Assembly: GCF_019249725.2 (NCBI RefSeq)
Contig: NZ_CP137559.1
Coordinates: 1,921,501 to 1,985,500, forward strand
Source of the DNA: Segatella hominis
GTDB lineage: Bacteria; Bacteroidota; Bacteroidia; Bacteroidales; Bacteroidaceae
Reading direction: 5' to 3'
DNA: 64,000 nt
Shown here: positions 1 to 10,160 of the stretch, one piece after another
How positions within the stretch are numbered: the stretch's first letter is position 1
Layout: each line of letters starts with the position of its first letter
Translations under genes and position numbers: made by a program
Notes under the pieces: generated by a model
Seen by the model: only the letters and a program-made list of their open reading frames with translations
Database searches by the model: none
What the model was told of the DNA's origin: nothing

Positions 1-26
1 GGCATTGCTGCCCTCTTCCCCCCTAA

Positions 27-60
27 GAACCGTACATGAGAGTTTCCCCTCATACGGCTC
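27..60 (-). other. Group II intron domain V
   Basis: Reading the minus strand from 60 to 27 gives a 34-nt hairpin that begins GAGCCGTATGAGGGGAAACT and ends with ...GTACGGTTC. The stem is GAGCCGTA/TACGGTTC below and GAG/CTC above with a GAAA-type loop. This is the catalytic heart of group II ribozymes and is the most conserved part of the family, so the intron looks structurally intact here. Confidence 0.92.
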
Positions 61-103
61 AAGCTTTTCTAAGCCTCTGTTTGTATGCAGAGACCGGCTC
101 AAA

Positions 104-1789
104 CTACTTCTTGTTTCCATTTGATTTGCGGGATAATTTAAAACATTCATCATGAACCAACAGATTGCATTTCTTTCCGTTTTGAACGGTTGGCATGACA
201 TTCCATGCCTTGTGCGTATCAATAGGCTCACCGCATATAGGACATTTGCGTCCTTGCTTTTCCCATAGGTACAGCAGTGACTTGCGTCCTTTTAGCGTAA
301 CAAGCATTTTCGACTTCTTTCTTTTATAGAAGTACAGACGACAGTCTGCATCAAACGGGTTCATGTCTCCTTTAATCTGCGTGTATTGCAGGAATGGAAA
401 CGATGAAGTCAGAGACAATAATGTCAATTGGTCTTCCTTTCCGTTTGGTTTCTTGAATTTTGAAGCGAAAGTCCATTTGTTCCCTCGAATGTCATGCCAA
501 TATCGGTCTTTTATCCACCGTTTCCCTTTCTTGGAATGACGGCGTTTTGCCCATTGCCATAGTGAGAGGAATATCTGATGGTCGATTCTGTGAAATGAAT
601 CACGTGTCGCTCCATGCTGATAATAACCTCCCCATCCTCGGATTTTAGAGTTCAATATTCTGATTAACGACTCCTGTCTGCAACCCTTGTTCTCCTTAAT
701 TACCTTACGGATATTCTCCATAAAGCGTTTCTCGGATTTCTTTGTCGGCTTGGTCAATATGTCCTTGCCGTATTTGCGGATATTAAAGCCAAGAAAATCA
801 AAACCGTCATGCACGTTGGTTATCACCGTCTTTTCCTCTGATAAGGTCAGACCTCTTTCAGACATAAATTCAGCAACCAATGGCTTGATTTCATTTTCAA
901 GAGTTTCCTTGTTCTCGCAAGTGATGATAAAATCATCCGCATAACGTACAAGGTTCACCATTGGTGAATACAACTTACCATTAACATGATGGCGCTTATA
1001 TCTATCTGCAAGAGCTTTCTGCAATCCGTCCAAAGTCATATTGGCAAGTGTCGGAGAAATTATACCACCTTGCGGTGTTCCTTCCTCGGTCGGGAACATT
1101 TGCTTGTTGAAAACATAGCCACATTTCAACCATTTTCGGAGTATTGCCTTATCCATTGGGATATTGGCAAGTAACCACTCATGGCTGATATGGTCAAAAC
1201 ACCCTTTTATGTCACCCTCCAAAATCCATTCGGGAGAATATCCCTTTCGGAGAATGTTATGACATTGCTGTACTGCATCCATACAGCAGCGTTCCTTGCG
1301 GAAACCGTATGAACGAGTATCAGCTGTAGTTTCTGATACAGGCTCCAATGCCATAAGATAGAGTGCTTGCATGGCTCTGTCTTTCATTGTCGGTATTCCC
1401 AACGGTCGCAGTTTGCCGTTGCTCTTCTTGATATGAACTCTTCTCAGCGGCATTGGCTGGTAGCCTCTGCGTTTGAGTTGGGTTATTGCTTGCGTTTTAG
1501 CTTTAGGGGTATCCCATATTTCTTTGTCAACCCCAGGAGTACAACCACCCCCGTTAGAAGTAACCCTCTTTACGGCTAAGGCTTTTGCGTAAAAAGAGTG
1601 GGTAAGCGTCCATTGCAAGGCTTTCACCTTGTTATGTCTGCCTTCCTTCTGAGCCTTTACAATACGAGCTTGAAGCTTCTTAACAGCTTGCTCCGCCTTA
1701 GTCCAGTCTATTCTGTCCCAATTTGATTGCAGGTTGTCAGTCGGCGCACACGATTGGTCGAGGAGATTTTCTTTGATTTTATCGTTCAT
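104..1789 (-). CDS. ltrA: Group II intron reverse transcriptase/maturase with HNH endonuclease
   Basis: This is the intron-encoded protein that assists splicing, reverse transcribes the intron and nicks target DNA. The reverse transcriptase domain holds the catalytic Tyr-Ala-Asp-Asp box (VRYADDFII) and the preceding GTPQGGIISP motif; a maturase (X) domain follows (LNSKIRGWGGYYQ). The C-terminus is an HNH-type zinc endonuclease with CPICGEPI and a later HDECF, which excludes the class C introns that lack this domain. The frame is open upstream to 1879, but I prefer the ATG at 1789 because AGGA lies six bases before it; 1795 is an alternative. The protein has full length (about 561 residues from this start) and no visible lesion. 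Confidence 0.93.
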   Translation of the reverse strand: MNDKIKENLLDQSCAPTDNLQSNWDRIDWTKAEQAVKKLQARIVKAQKEGRHNKVKALQWTLTHSFYAKALAVKRVTSNGGGCTPGVDKEIWDTPKAKTQAITQLKRRGYQPMPLRRVHIKKSNGKLRPLGIPTMKDRAMQALYLMALEPVSETTADTRSYGFRKERCCMDAVQQCHNILRKGYSPEWILEGDIKGCFDHISHEWLLANIPMDKAILRKWLKCGYVFNKQMFPTEEGTPQGGIISPTLANMTLDGLQKALADRYKRHHVNGKLYSPMVNLVRYADDFIITCENKETLENEIKPLVAEFMSERGLTLSEEKTVITNVHDGFDFLGFNIRKYGKDILTKPTKKSEKRFMENIRKVIKENKGCRQESLIRILNSKIRGWGGYYQHGATRDSFHRIDHQIFLSLWQWAKRRHSKKGKRWIKDRYWHDIRGNKWTFASKFKKPNGKEDQLTLLSLTSSFPFLQYTQIKGDMNPFDADCRLYFYKRKKSKMLVTLKGRKSLLYLWEKQGRKCPICGEPIDTHKAWNVMPTVQNGKKCNLLVHDECFKLSRKSNGNKK

Positions 1790-2137
1790 TTGCATTCCTA
1801 CTTTAAAAAGTTCTAAAAGTTTATTGTAAAGAATTACCATTTGGCTAATGTTGGGTATTTGCCTCCCAAACATTACCACAGAAGTCTGCCCACTTTCGTG
1901 GTAGGTTGATGTTGTCCCTTGTCAACTCGTGATAAGTGGCTCAAACCCTATCCGTCCCATTACAGAACGGCATTCGCTTTCTCTGTTATCTTATACCTGC
2001 ACATCATTCAGCATCCATTACTTTCAGCTTACCTGTCTTTTGTCTGACAGGAGATGTACAGGCTTACCATGTTCCACATAGATAACTAACGGATAGGTTA
2101 GGTTCTGTCTCATCCTCCGACGGTCTTTACATCCGTG

Positions 2138-2160
2138 TAATCCTACCATGGAGAGGATTA
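2138..2160 (-). other. Predicted EBS1 loop of the group II intron
   Basis: On the minus strand a perfect 7-bp stem, TAATCCT/AGGATTA, holds the loop CTCCATGGT. The loop heptamer CCATGGT can pair with the last seven bases of the 5' exon, ACCGTGG (2473-2467), with a single G-U wobble. A terminal loop complementary to the exon end is what EBS1 looks like in domain I. A weaker EBS2 candidate is TATCC (2095-2091), which could pair with exon GGATA one base upstream of IBS1. The assignment rests on pairing only. Confidence 0.6.
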
Positions 2161-2466
2161 TCTGACCGCATCCCATTTTGGGTAGAGTGTATCAGTATCT
2201 TGCACTCTTTTACGACTTTACGAAGTTTACTAACAGTTCGCTTACGCTAACCATACTATCCAGCCTCGCCACTCTACGGTATGATACTAACCATACTTGA
2301 CTTCCCCTCACGGTTCTGTCTTGTCTTGTGAAAGTGTACTTTGTCCCGACCGCTTAATACAACATTAAGGTGCATCGGTCGGTAGGCTACCGCTGACGGA
2401 ACAGCGGGTTAAAACTGATACTTAAAGTATCATTCCAACAATTATCTATGCGACTTCATGTCGCAC

Positions 2467-5400
2467 CCACGGTGTATCCAAATGATGAATAGCCACACAC
2501 CGTTTTTGCGCGTTTACACCTGTACCCAACATGGAGGTGGAGCCGAACAATACTCGTACCGAACCCTCGTTCATGGCTGCTATCACCGCCTTTCTTGCCC
2601 TCTCGTTCTTGCACTCCTGAATGAAGCGGATTTCAGACGACGGTATGCCGTAATCCTCTATCAGCTTACGCTTGATTTCTGAATACACGTTCCATTCGCC
2701 CGGTCGGTATGTTCCCAAGTCGGAGAACACGAACTGCGTGCCCTTGTGATTGTCATAGCGTTTGTAATAGTCCGCTATCATCTTGGCACAATGGCTTGCC
2801 TTGTTGTCGGAATGGTCCTCACAAGTCGGGTCTATCATGCGCATGTCGAGAGCCATCTTTCGGGCATAGTCTGTGGCTATGAGCATCTTTGCCTTCTCTT
2901 CCGTTTCCGACAGTGGCAGTCTGCCGAGGATGGTGGCATCGCCCGTCTTGGCAAACTCCATCAGTTTTTGGATGAAGTCCTCCTGCTCGGGTGTCGGCGG
3001 TATGTTATGAAGAATCTCGTTCTTCTGTGGTCTGTCCACACCAACCGCCTCCGCCGTGCGATAGTCGGTTATCTCGTTGTAGAAGGCAGCAAGCTCCGGC
3101 ACTTTGATAAAGTATCTGAAACGTTCCTTCTGCACGATGTTGTTGGTGACGTTAAACTCGAAGTCGGTAGTCTTCTTGGCGAAGATGGCCGCCCACGCAT
3201 CGAAGCAGCGGATGTCCTGACGCTCCAGTTCCTTGGGGCGCAGGTACTTGAAGAGCAGATACAACTCTGTTAGTGAGTTACTGATGGTTGTTCCCGACAG
3301 GAATGTCGCTCCCAAGTCTCTGCCTGTCCGCTCCTGTATGGTTCGGATGGCAAAGAGCATGTTGAGTGCCTTCTGGCTTCCCTCGCTGTTGCCGAGTCCT
3401 GCCACACGGTCATGACGGGTGTTGAACATGAGGTTCTTGAACTGGTGGCTCTCGTCCACAAACAAGTGGTCGATGCCCATCATGCGGAAATCCACCACAT
3501 CATCGGTACGTTGCTCGATGCTGTAGGCTATCTTCTGCAACTTCACCTCCAGATTCTGCTTTCGCTTTTCCAAGCCTTTGAGCATTCCCCGTGACACGTC
3601 TTTGCCCTGCGTGCGTATCACCTCCAAGTTTTCCTCCACGGTATCAAGCTCTGCCTGCAATATCTGCCGCTGGAGTTCTGGCGATTGCGGTATCTTCCCG
3701 AACTGGTCATGCGACATGATTACACAGTCATAGTCGTTGTTCTTGATGTTGTTGAAGAAACTGACACGGTTCTTGGTGGAAAAATCCTTCTCCGAGGCAT
3801 AGAGTATCCTCGCATGGGGATAAGCTGTCTGATAGGTGGCAGCTATCTCCGCGACATTGGCTTTCAGTCCGATAATCATCGGCTTATGAGCCATACCGAG
3901 GCGTTTCATCTCATGCGCAGCCATGCACATGATGAGGGTCTTGCCTGTACCTACGGCGTGGTCACATATCCCGCCGCCGTTCTGCAAAAGCATCCAAACA
4001 CAGTCCTTCTGACTTGGATACACACTCTTGACTCCATACTTTCCGCCAAGGGCTTTCAAGTCCAAGCCGGGGAAGGTCTGGTGAGAACCGTCATACTTCG
4101 GACGCACAAAGCAGTTGAACTTCCGGTTGTACATCGTTGTCAAGCGTTCCTTAAAGGAGTCAGACTGCTCTTCCAGCCATTCAGTGAACCCGTTGCGGAT
4201 TTCGTCAATCTTGGCATTGGCGAGCTGTATGCCCTCACTGTCACGCACCTTGATGTCGTTGCCGTGTTCATCCTCACCGATGCTCTTCATCATGTCGGGA
4301 CAGGTGTTGTGCAGGGCATGTTTCAGGAGACTCATGCCGTCATATTGGCGGTAATATCCCTTCACCATATACTCATCCGTGATGGCCATGGTCTTCATAC
4401 TGCATTTTGCCGAATATTCGTCCATGCTGTCGGAATAGACGATGCTGACCTGTGTATTGAAGAGGTGGCTCATGTAAGCGGAATAGACACCTGTAGGTAT
4501 CCAACGCTCACCGAAGTTGAAGTCCAGGTCCTCAAAGGCTATCGGTTCGGGAAAGCTTGCCTTCAAGGCTTCCAACGACTCTCTCACGATTGCATGGTCT
4601 GGATTTTCCTTCAGCCATTCTTCTATACGCTCCGCTTTCTCTATGACATTGCCAGCAATGAAGCGGTCGGCTATCTCGTAGCCGTCTATGAGCGGATTGT
4701 AATAGATGCGTCCTTTAAGCGCTTCCGTCAGTTCCTGTTCCGGCATATCCGATAATTCTGTCATATACGGCAAGTCGATACGGCCGAACTTGTTGAGCGA
4801 GGCGGTGAGCGCTTCCTCTGGAGAATCAACATGGCTGACCTCGTCAAGCGAAAAAGATACAGGATGGTCGAAGATGTCTGACTTTGTGAACTGTCCGTTT
4901 TCCACCCGTTCCAATGACAGCATGTCGCGCCCTGAGGCATCCATAAGGATGAACTTCACGCTCTGCTTGGCATTGAGGTTGCCGAAGCGGATGAAGAAAG
5001 CGTCATAATAGACATTCAGACTCTCACGCATCTGCTTGTTTTCCGTCTGTTCTTCCGCTTCATAAGTGTAAAGTTTCTGATAAGCATCACGGAGGGCGAT
5101 ATACAAGACTGCCTTTTCTTTCTGCTCCATATTCAGATCTAACGGCATGAAGGTAGCACCATACTTGGTAAGGTCTTTCAATACACCGATGTTTCTGGCA
5201 GAGTCGAGCACCATAGAACCCTCACGATGAAAACTTTCCAGTTTCTCATCAAATGGACGGGGCTTCATAACATCCTCTTTCTTCCTTGCCTGCTCTTCCC
5301 GCTTTCTTTCTTGCTCTTTTTGTTGTTCCCGCTCATGATTTGTTTCTTCCAATATGTTCTGAGTCTTGGAATCTTCTTTTGCCTCATTCTCTTTCGACTG

Positions 5401-7218
5401 TCCATGCCCGATTTGAGCTTTGAGAACTTCTATCGGTTCCATCGGAGGTTTGAACTTCGGATCAAGCGTATCTTCAACGCCCAGAGCCTTGAGTTGCTCC
5501 TGACGGTGCAGTTCCGCCTTTTGGCGCAGCCGTACCCTGTCTTCGGGAGCCATGGTCATCATCATCTCGTAAAAGCCGTTGATTGGCGGATTCTCTTCCC
5601 AAGAGATGCTTGCGTATGGCTCATCACCAGGCAGGATTGGTTTTGTCTCCTGTGCTGTTTCCTGCTCTTTTGCATCTGTCAACGAAGGCTTTTCTTCTTT
5701 TTCCACAGGCTTTGTCACAACTTCAAAAGTCGGATTGACGCTTTTTACCAATGGACTTGCTTTCTTTCTTGACACTTTCTTGGCGACAGCACCCACTGTT
5801 ACCTCTGCTTTTTTCTTCGTTGAATGTACAGCCTGACGGTTTTCTTCTTCCATTCCCCAAAGGTCAAACAGCGTCATTTGGACTGGTGGCTGCTGATGAT
5901 TGGACTTTTGGGATAGCTCTGCATCATCAGTAGGCTTTTCCTGCTTTTGCAAGGATACTACCGTATCGTTCTGCTTTTCCTCAAAGGAAGGCTTTATCTT
6001 CTCTGTTTTTTCTATCTTTTCTGTATCTTCTACCTCCTTAACTTCCTCAGCCATTGTTTCCTCTATCCCCAAGTATCGGTTCAATTTGAGGTTCTTCTTA
6101 AAGTCTTCATGGAGCATCTTTCGCAAATCCTCTGCAATGCCTTCCACACCATCCTCATGCGTGTATATCATTGCAGGTTTGCCGAACGGGTCAGTATCCA
6201 ACTTTGCTGTTGTATGGATAATGCGTTCCGGATGCTCCAGAAAGTAGTTGTTTGTCGGAATGCGGTTCTCGTCATTATAGACGGTATCAAGCAGGTTGTC
6301 GTCTCCTCGCAGCGACTCCTTTTGGCTGTTTTTCTGGAGGATGATGAGGTCACTGCCCACTTCCGTATTGGCATTTTCCGTGAACAGGTTGTTGGGAAGA
6401 CGAATCGCTGACACGAGATCTGCATGATAGAGCATCATAAAACGCGCGGCACTGTTGTTTTTGGCATTCAATACGCCTTGTGAGGTGATGAAGGCAACTA
6501 ACCCGCCGTCCCTTACCGTATCAAGAGCCTTGACAAAGAAGTAGTTGTGTATGCGTCTGGTGACAAGTGCCCTCATGCCTTTCATGGCTGTATAGGACGG
6601 ATCAAATACGGCAACATCGCCAAACGGAATATTTGAGATGGCGAGGTCGAAGTAGTCATTGAAAGGCTTTTCTATCTTCTCGAATCCCTCTATGCGCACT
6701 TTCTGCTTTGGGTGCAGATGGCGAAGTATCTTTCCCGTAAGCAGGTCTTTTTCAAATGCCATAATGTCTGCCTTGGGATTGTTATCCAAGACGGAATCGA
6801 CAAAGACACCGATGCCTGCCGAGGGTTCAAGAACCTTTTCGGGGATGATATGATGCTCTTTCAATACATCCGCCAAAGCCTCTGTAATGGCTGACGGCGT
6901 GTAGAATGCCGTGAGGACAGACTGTTTCAGACTGTCCATCAACTGTTTGTACTCGCTTTCGTTCTTGCTGTTTTCACGGATAAGTCTATGCAGCTCCACG
7001 GTTGGAGCAAACAACTCAAGGTCTGACTTTGCCCAATGGACGGCATCCGCCAGTTCCCTGGCAGGGTTCAGGATGCACTTCAATCCACCGAATCCGCAGT
7101 AACGCTCCAGAAGGAGACGCTCACGGGCGGTCGGTGTGCGCTGTTCCCTGTCAAGGATGAATGCCGTCTCTATCGCCTTGATGTTGTCGTTCAGACGTTG
7201 CTTTCTATTGTACGCCAT
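2467..7218 (-). CDS. ICE DNA methylase/SNF2-type helicase, 5' exon, split by intron
   Basis: This is the very large methylase-helicase protein typical of Bacteroidetes conjugative elements. Near residues 160-200 an adenine methylase-like motif is readable (AISNIPFGD, in the place of NPPY/F). A long charged, low-complexity Glu/Lys-rich linker occupies roughly residues 390-660. The C-terminal part is a superfamily 2 helicase with Walker A (HAVGTGKTL) and a DEAH-like box (VDESHQFKN). The frame breaks off after HHLDTPW, just before helicase motif VI, at the intron; the rest would be restored by splicing and is outside the window. The start overlaps the end of the upstream DUF1896-type gene by 14 bases, suggesting translational coupling. 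The role may be protection or replication of the transferred element; this is inference. Confidence 0.88.
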
Positions 7219-7654
7219 TTGACTCTATGAAAAGGGCTACGGCTCCCGTCAACTCTGTGTAGAGCTGGTCGTAGTCCGGTGACTGGGCAAAATCGTCATC
7301 GGTGAGGTTGTAAATGGAATACACGTTATCAACCAAAGGCAGGAGGTTCTTGACAAACGCTTCCTGATCTTCTACTGCTACCTCCAGTGGAAACTCACTG
7401 TCAACAACATCATACAGGATGCTGTACTTGGAAAAGCGGAGACCTTTCAGCAATGCTGCCATGGCAAGTTCTTGTGCCGCATCGGCAAAGAGGGCATCAC
7501 GCCGTGCCTGCTCATATACTTCTGCGGCATGGTCTGCACGTTCGCGGATAAAGTCCGCATCGTTGGCTTGTGGAAAACGGTTCTCCCTGAGATGGTTCAG
7601 GAGGTACAGTCCGTAATAGGACAGTTCTGTCTGTGCCTGTTTCTTTCTGTTCAT
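7205..7654 (-). CDS. DUF1896-type ICE protein
   Basis: A small acidic protein of about 149 residues that resembles the DUF1896 family found between the topoisomerase and methylase/helicase genes of Bacteroides conjugative elements. No enzymatic motif is visible. I place the start at 7654 ([11 protein letters not shown]) rather than at the first ATG at 7723, because the upstream extension is not protein-like and the leader TTCACCACTTAATCCA ends 12 bases before this ATG, as it does 11 bases before another ICE gene at 13128. The stop overlaps the methylase/helicase start. Function is unknown. Confidence 0.75.
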   Translation of the reverse strand: MNRKKQAQTELSYYGLYLLNHLRENRFPQANDADFIRERADHAAEVYEQARRDALFADAAQELAMAALLKGLRFSKYSILYDVVDSEFPLEVAVEDQEAFVKNLLPLVDNVYSIYNLTDDDFAQSPDYDQLYTELTGAVALFIESNGVQ

Positions 7655-7728
7655 CTGTCTGTTGAATGGATTAAGTGGTGAATAATAAACCGTGGATGGC
7701 GGTTGGTGTTTGTGTGAAAGCAAGAAAA

Positions 7729-7753
7729 GGCACTCGGTATCCCTCCGAGTGCC
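7729..7753 (-). terminator. Hairpin between topB and the DUF1896-type gene
   Basis: The arms GGCACTCGG (7729-7737) and CCGAGTGCC (7745-7753) form a perfect 9-bp stem with a 7-nt loop. On the minus strand it is followed by TTTTCTTG, so it looks like an intrinsic terminator after topB. Its position inside an otherwise collinear gene row suggests partial termination. Confidence 0.65.
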
Positions 7754-7769
7754 GCCACTTAATCCACAG
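7751..7769. repeat. 19-bp inverted repeat flanking topB, left copy
   Basis: GCCGCCACTTAATCCACAG here is matched in inverted orientation at 10140-10158 (CTGTGGATCAAGTGGCGGC) with a single difference. The pair brackets the topoisomerase gene. The core CCACTTAATCCA also occurs in gene leaders at 7667-7682 and 13101-13116. Confidence 0.7.
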
Positions 7770-7833
7770 TAAATAAAAGCATCCTGAATAAAGACACCAT
7801 TTATGAACCATGTTTCGGTGGCAAAGGTACAAA

Positions 7834-10062
7834 CTATTTCTTGTATCTCTTCACATTTCCTCGCTTTTCTGCTGTTTTGCGCTCTGCAAAGACGAATTTC
7901 GTGTTGAAATTCTCGTCAAAGGCTATGGCTGCGGAGAATGGTTTGCCTTGCTTGCTGGTGAAACCATTGAGCGTTCTGGTCTTGCCCTTGGTAAGCAAGT
8001 CGGTGATGTCGGCATCAGTGAGCAACTTTCCTGCTACCTGCTTGAACACTGGCATACCGCACTCCTTGTTACTGCATCTTACTACCTTTCCGAAGAACTG
8101 CATAGTGCCTTGCTTGCATTTAGGACACTGGCAGCCGGAATCCTTGTGGCTGAAAAGTCTGTCACAACCTAACAGCTCCGCAGTGATTTCACGGGTATAG
8201 CCTTCGATACTATGGGTGAACCCGTCTGCACTTGCTTCACCTCGTTCAATCTTGGCAAGTTCCGCCTCCCATTTGCCCGTCATCTCCACATTGGCAATCG
8301 CCATGTTCTTCACCACGGAATGTAGGGCGAGTCCTTTTTCTGTCGGCACAAGTTTCTTCTTCTGGCGCACCATATACTCTCGTTTGAGCAGGGTTTCGAT
8401 GATGGCGGCACGTGTAGCTGGTGTACCTATGCCGCAGTCCTTCATTGCCTGGCGCATCGTATCATCTTCTATCTCTTTGCCTGCGGTTTGCGTTCCGCCA
8501 AATCCGGCTGCACTCGGCAAATCCAAACAAGTTTGGATCTGCTCTCGCTTGCACGGATTTTCCATTGCTGCAAGCAATGTGGATTCCGTATGCAATGGCT
8601 TCGGTTTGGTCTTGCCCTCCGTGATGGTGCAGCCAGAAAGAGTGACATGCTGTCCTTCTTGCCAGTTGGGAATGACTTGCTCCTTGACCTCATTGTCGGT
8701 TGCGTCTGCATCCTTGTCCAGCCTGTTGTTCTTTTCCTTGAGCGACAACGCTCGCCAGCCAGTCTGTCGGATGATGGAGCCACTGATGCCAAATTCGACG
8801 TCATGATCCACTTGCGCCGTTACTGATGTGATGTCCTTGATGCAGTCTGCCGAGAACGCTTCAATCATCCGGCACAATATCATGTCATAAACGATTTTCT
8901 CGTCCTTGAAAAGACCGATGGCAGGATTCTCTGTGATGAGCAGGGCATGGTGATCGGTCACCTTGGCTGCATTCACGCTGTTCTTGCTGTAGTCCTCACT
9001 GCCAGGCAAGAGTTTCACTTTTTCTCCATATTCCGAATGATTCTCCAGATTTTTGAAAAGTTTGGGAAGGGTGGCAAATACATCATCCGAGATATAGCGG
9101 CTTGATGTTCTTGGATAGGTGATGAACTTTGCCTCGTAGAGTTTCTGGGCGATGGAGAGTGTATGCTCTGCCGTGAAGCCATGCTGGGAGTTGGCTTCTT
9201 TCTGCAAGGTGGTGAGGTCGTAAAGGAGCGGTGCCTTCTCCACCTTTCGCTTGGTTGCGACCTTTGTTATGATGGCAGAACCGGTATCTTTCACCTTATT
9301 ATATATGTCGGTTGCGATGGCTTTGTCTGTCCATCGGTTGGCAGATGTGAACTTCAGTATATTGCCACTGTCTGCATCAACCACACCGAAGTGTACCTGC
9401 CAGAACGGTTTCGACTCGAAACGCTTGTGTTCCCAATAGCGTTCGCACACCATGCCAAGGGTCGGAGTCTGCACACGACCTACGGAATAGGTGCCACGTC
9501 CTGCGGCTATCGTCAGGGCTTGTGTGCCGTTGATGCCGACGAGCCAGTCTGCCTCACTTCGTGCCTTGGCTGCATGATAGAGATTGTCATACTCCTTTCC
9601 GTCCTTGAGGTTCTGAAGTCCCTCACGGATGGCAGTGTCCGTAAGCGAACTGATCCAGAGACGGTCGAAAGGTTTCCTGCAACCGAGATACGCATAGAGG
9701 TATCGGAAAATCAATTCTCCCTCACGTCCGGCATCGGTTGCTACGATAATGCGCTCACTGCTGTCAAACAGCTTGCCGATAATTTTAATCTGGGCAAGCA
9801 CACCTGCATCGGGTTTGTAGCCGTTCTCTGTCTTGACTTGTCGGGGAACAAGAACGAACGGGTCGGGAACCACAGGCAGATTCTCTGCATGGAATCCCTT
9901 CATGCCGTAAGTTTCCGGCATGGCTGGCTGCACTAAATGTCCGAATGCCCATGTCACAAAATAGCCATTGCCATGCATATAGCCTTCCTCACGCTTGTCA
10001 GCTCCCACAATGTGGGCGATTTCCTTGGCTACGCTTGGTTTCTCTGCGATGATTGTCTTCAT
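7834..10062 (-). CDS. topB: DNA topoisomerase III (type IA), ICE Exc homologue
   Basis: A type IA topoisomerase that breaks and rejoins single strands. The N-terminus has the Toprim start IIAEKPSVAKEIA and the metal-binding DAGREGELIF segment; the catalytic tyrosine is in FITYPRTSSRYIS. The C-terminus carries a zinc-ribbon-like Cys cluster (CQCPKCKQG ... CSNKECGM). About 742 residues from the ATG at 10062, which begins MKTIIAEKP; an in-frame ATG at 10089 only adds nine residues. In CTnDOT the corresponding gene, exc, lies in the excision operon after xis2c, xis2d and orf3, which is the gene order seen here. A role in excision or processing of the circular intermediate is inferred from that synteny. 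Confidence 0.93.
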   Translation of the reverse strand: MKTIIAEKPSVAKEIAHIVGADKREEGYMHGNGYFVTWAFGHLVQPAMPETYGMKGFHAENLPVVPDPFVLVPRQVKTENGYKPDAGVLAQIKIIGKLFDSSERIIVATDAGREGELIFRYLYAYLGCRKPFDRLWISSLTDTAIREGLQNLKDGKEYDNLYHAAKARSEADWLVGINGTQALTIAAGRGTYSVGRVQTPTLGMVCERYWEHKRFESKPFWQVHFGVVDADSGNILKFTSANRWTDKAIATDIYNKVKDTGSAIITKVATKRKVEKAPLLYDLTTLQKEANSQHGFTAEHTLSIAQKLYEAKFITYPRTSSRYISDDVFATLPKLFKNLENHSEYGEKVKLLPGSEDYSKNSVNAAKVTDHHALLITENPAIGLFKDEKIVYDMILCRMIEAFSADCIKDITSVTAQVDHDVEFGISGSIIRQTGWRALSLKEKNNRLDKDADATDNEVKEQVIPNWQEGQHVTLSGCTITEGKTKPKPLHTESTLLAAMENPCKREQIQTCLDLPSAAGFGGTQTAGKEIEDDTMRQAMKDCGIGTPATRAAIIETLLKREYMVRQKKKLVPTEKGLALHSVVKNMAIANVEMTGKWEAELAKIERGEASADGFTHSIEGYTREITAELLGCDRLFSHKDSGCQCPKCKQGTMQFFGKVVRCSNKECGMPVFKQVAGKLLTDADITDLLTKGKTRTLNGFTSKQGKPFSAAIAFDENFNTKFVFAERKTAEKRGNVKRYKK

Positions 10063-10080
10063 TGTCTGTTGTTTTTGTGA

Positions 10081-10113
10081 CATCCGCAACCGTGGGATAG
10101 ACGGTCGCAGATG
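10081..10113 (-). promoter_or_regulatory. Leader hairpin upstream of topB
   Basis: On the minus strand CATCTGCGACCGT and ACGGTTGCGGATG pair over 13 positions, two of them G-U, around a 7-nt loop. It ends about 18 bases before the topB ATG, where it could influence ribosome access. No T-run follows, so it is not a plain terminator. Confidence 0.45.
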
Positions 10114-10139
10114 TCGGTTGTTATGATGGATGATTAACT

Positions 10140-10158
10140 CTGTGGATCAAGTGGCGGC
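10140..10158. repeat. 19-bp inverted repeat flanking topB, right copy
   Basis: CTGTGGATCAAGTGGCGGC is the reverse complement, with one difference, of 7751-7769. It fills almost the whole gap between the stop of the DUF3945-type gene (10161) and the topB leader. Confidence 0.7.
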
Positions 10159-10160
10159 AA

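Larger units (their letters stand above)
1..2466 (-). mobile_element. Group II intron, 3' end beyond the window
   Basis: On the minus strand the helicase reading frame stops making sense directly after Asp-Thr-Pro-Trp, and the next bases are GTGCGAC, the classical group II intron 5' end, placing the splice site between 2467 and 2466. Domains I-III occupy about 1880-2466, the maturase gene sits in domain IV, and a canonical 34-nt domain V lies at 60-27. Domain VI runs towards the left edge, so the 3' splice site is not visible. Exon bases ACCGTGG just before the splice site can pair with a loop sequence in the intron (see the EBS1 entry). Splicing would rejoin the helicase frame; the intron is therefore probably tolerated rather than disruptive. 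Confidence 0.93.

Noticed and set aside
3685..4755. 356-codon plus-strand frame
   Set aside because: Shadow of the helicase coding sequence on the other strand.
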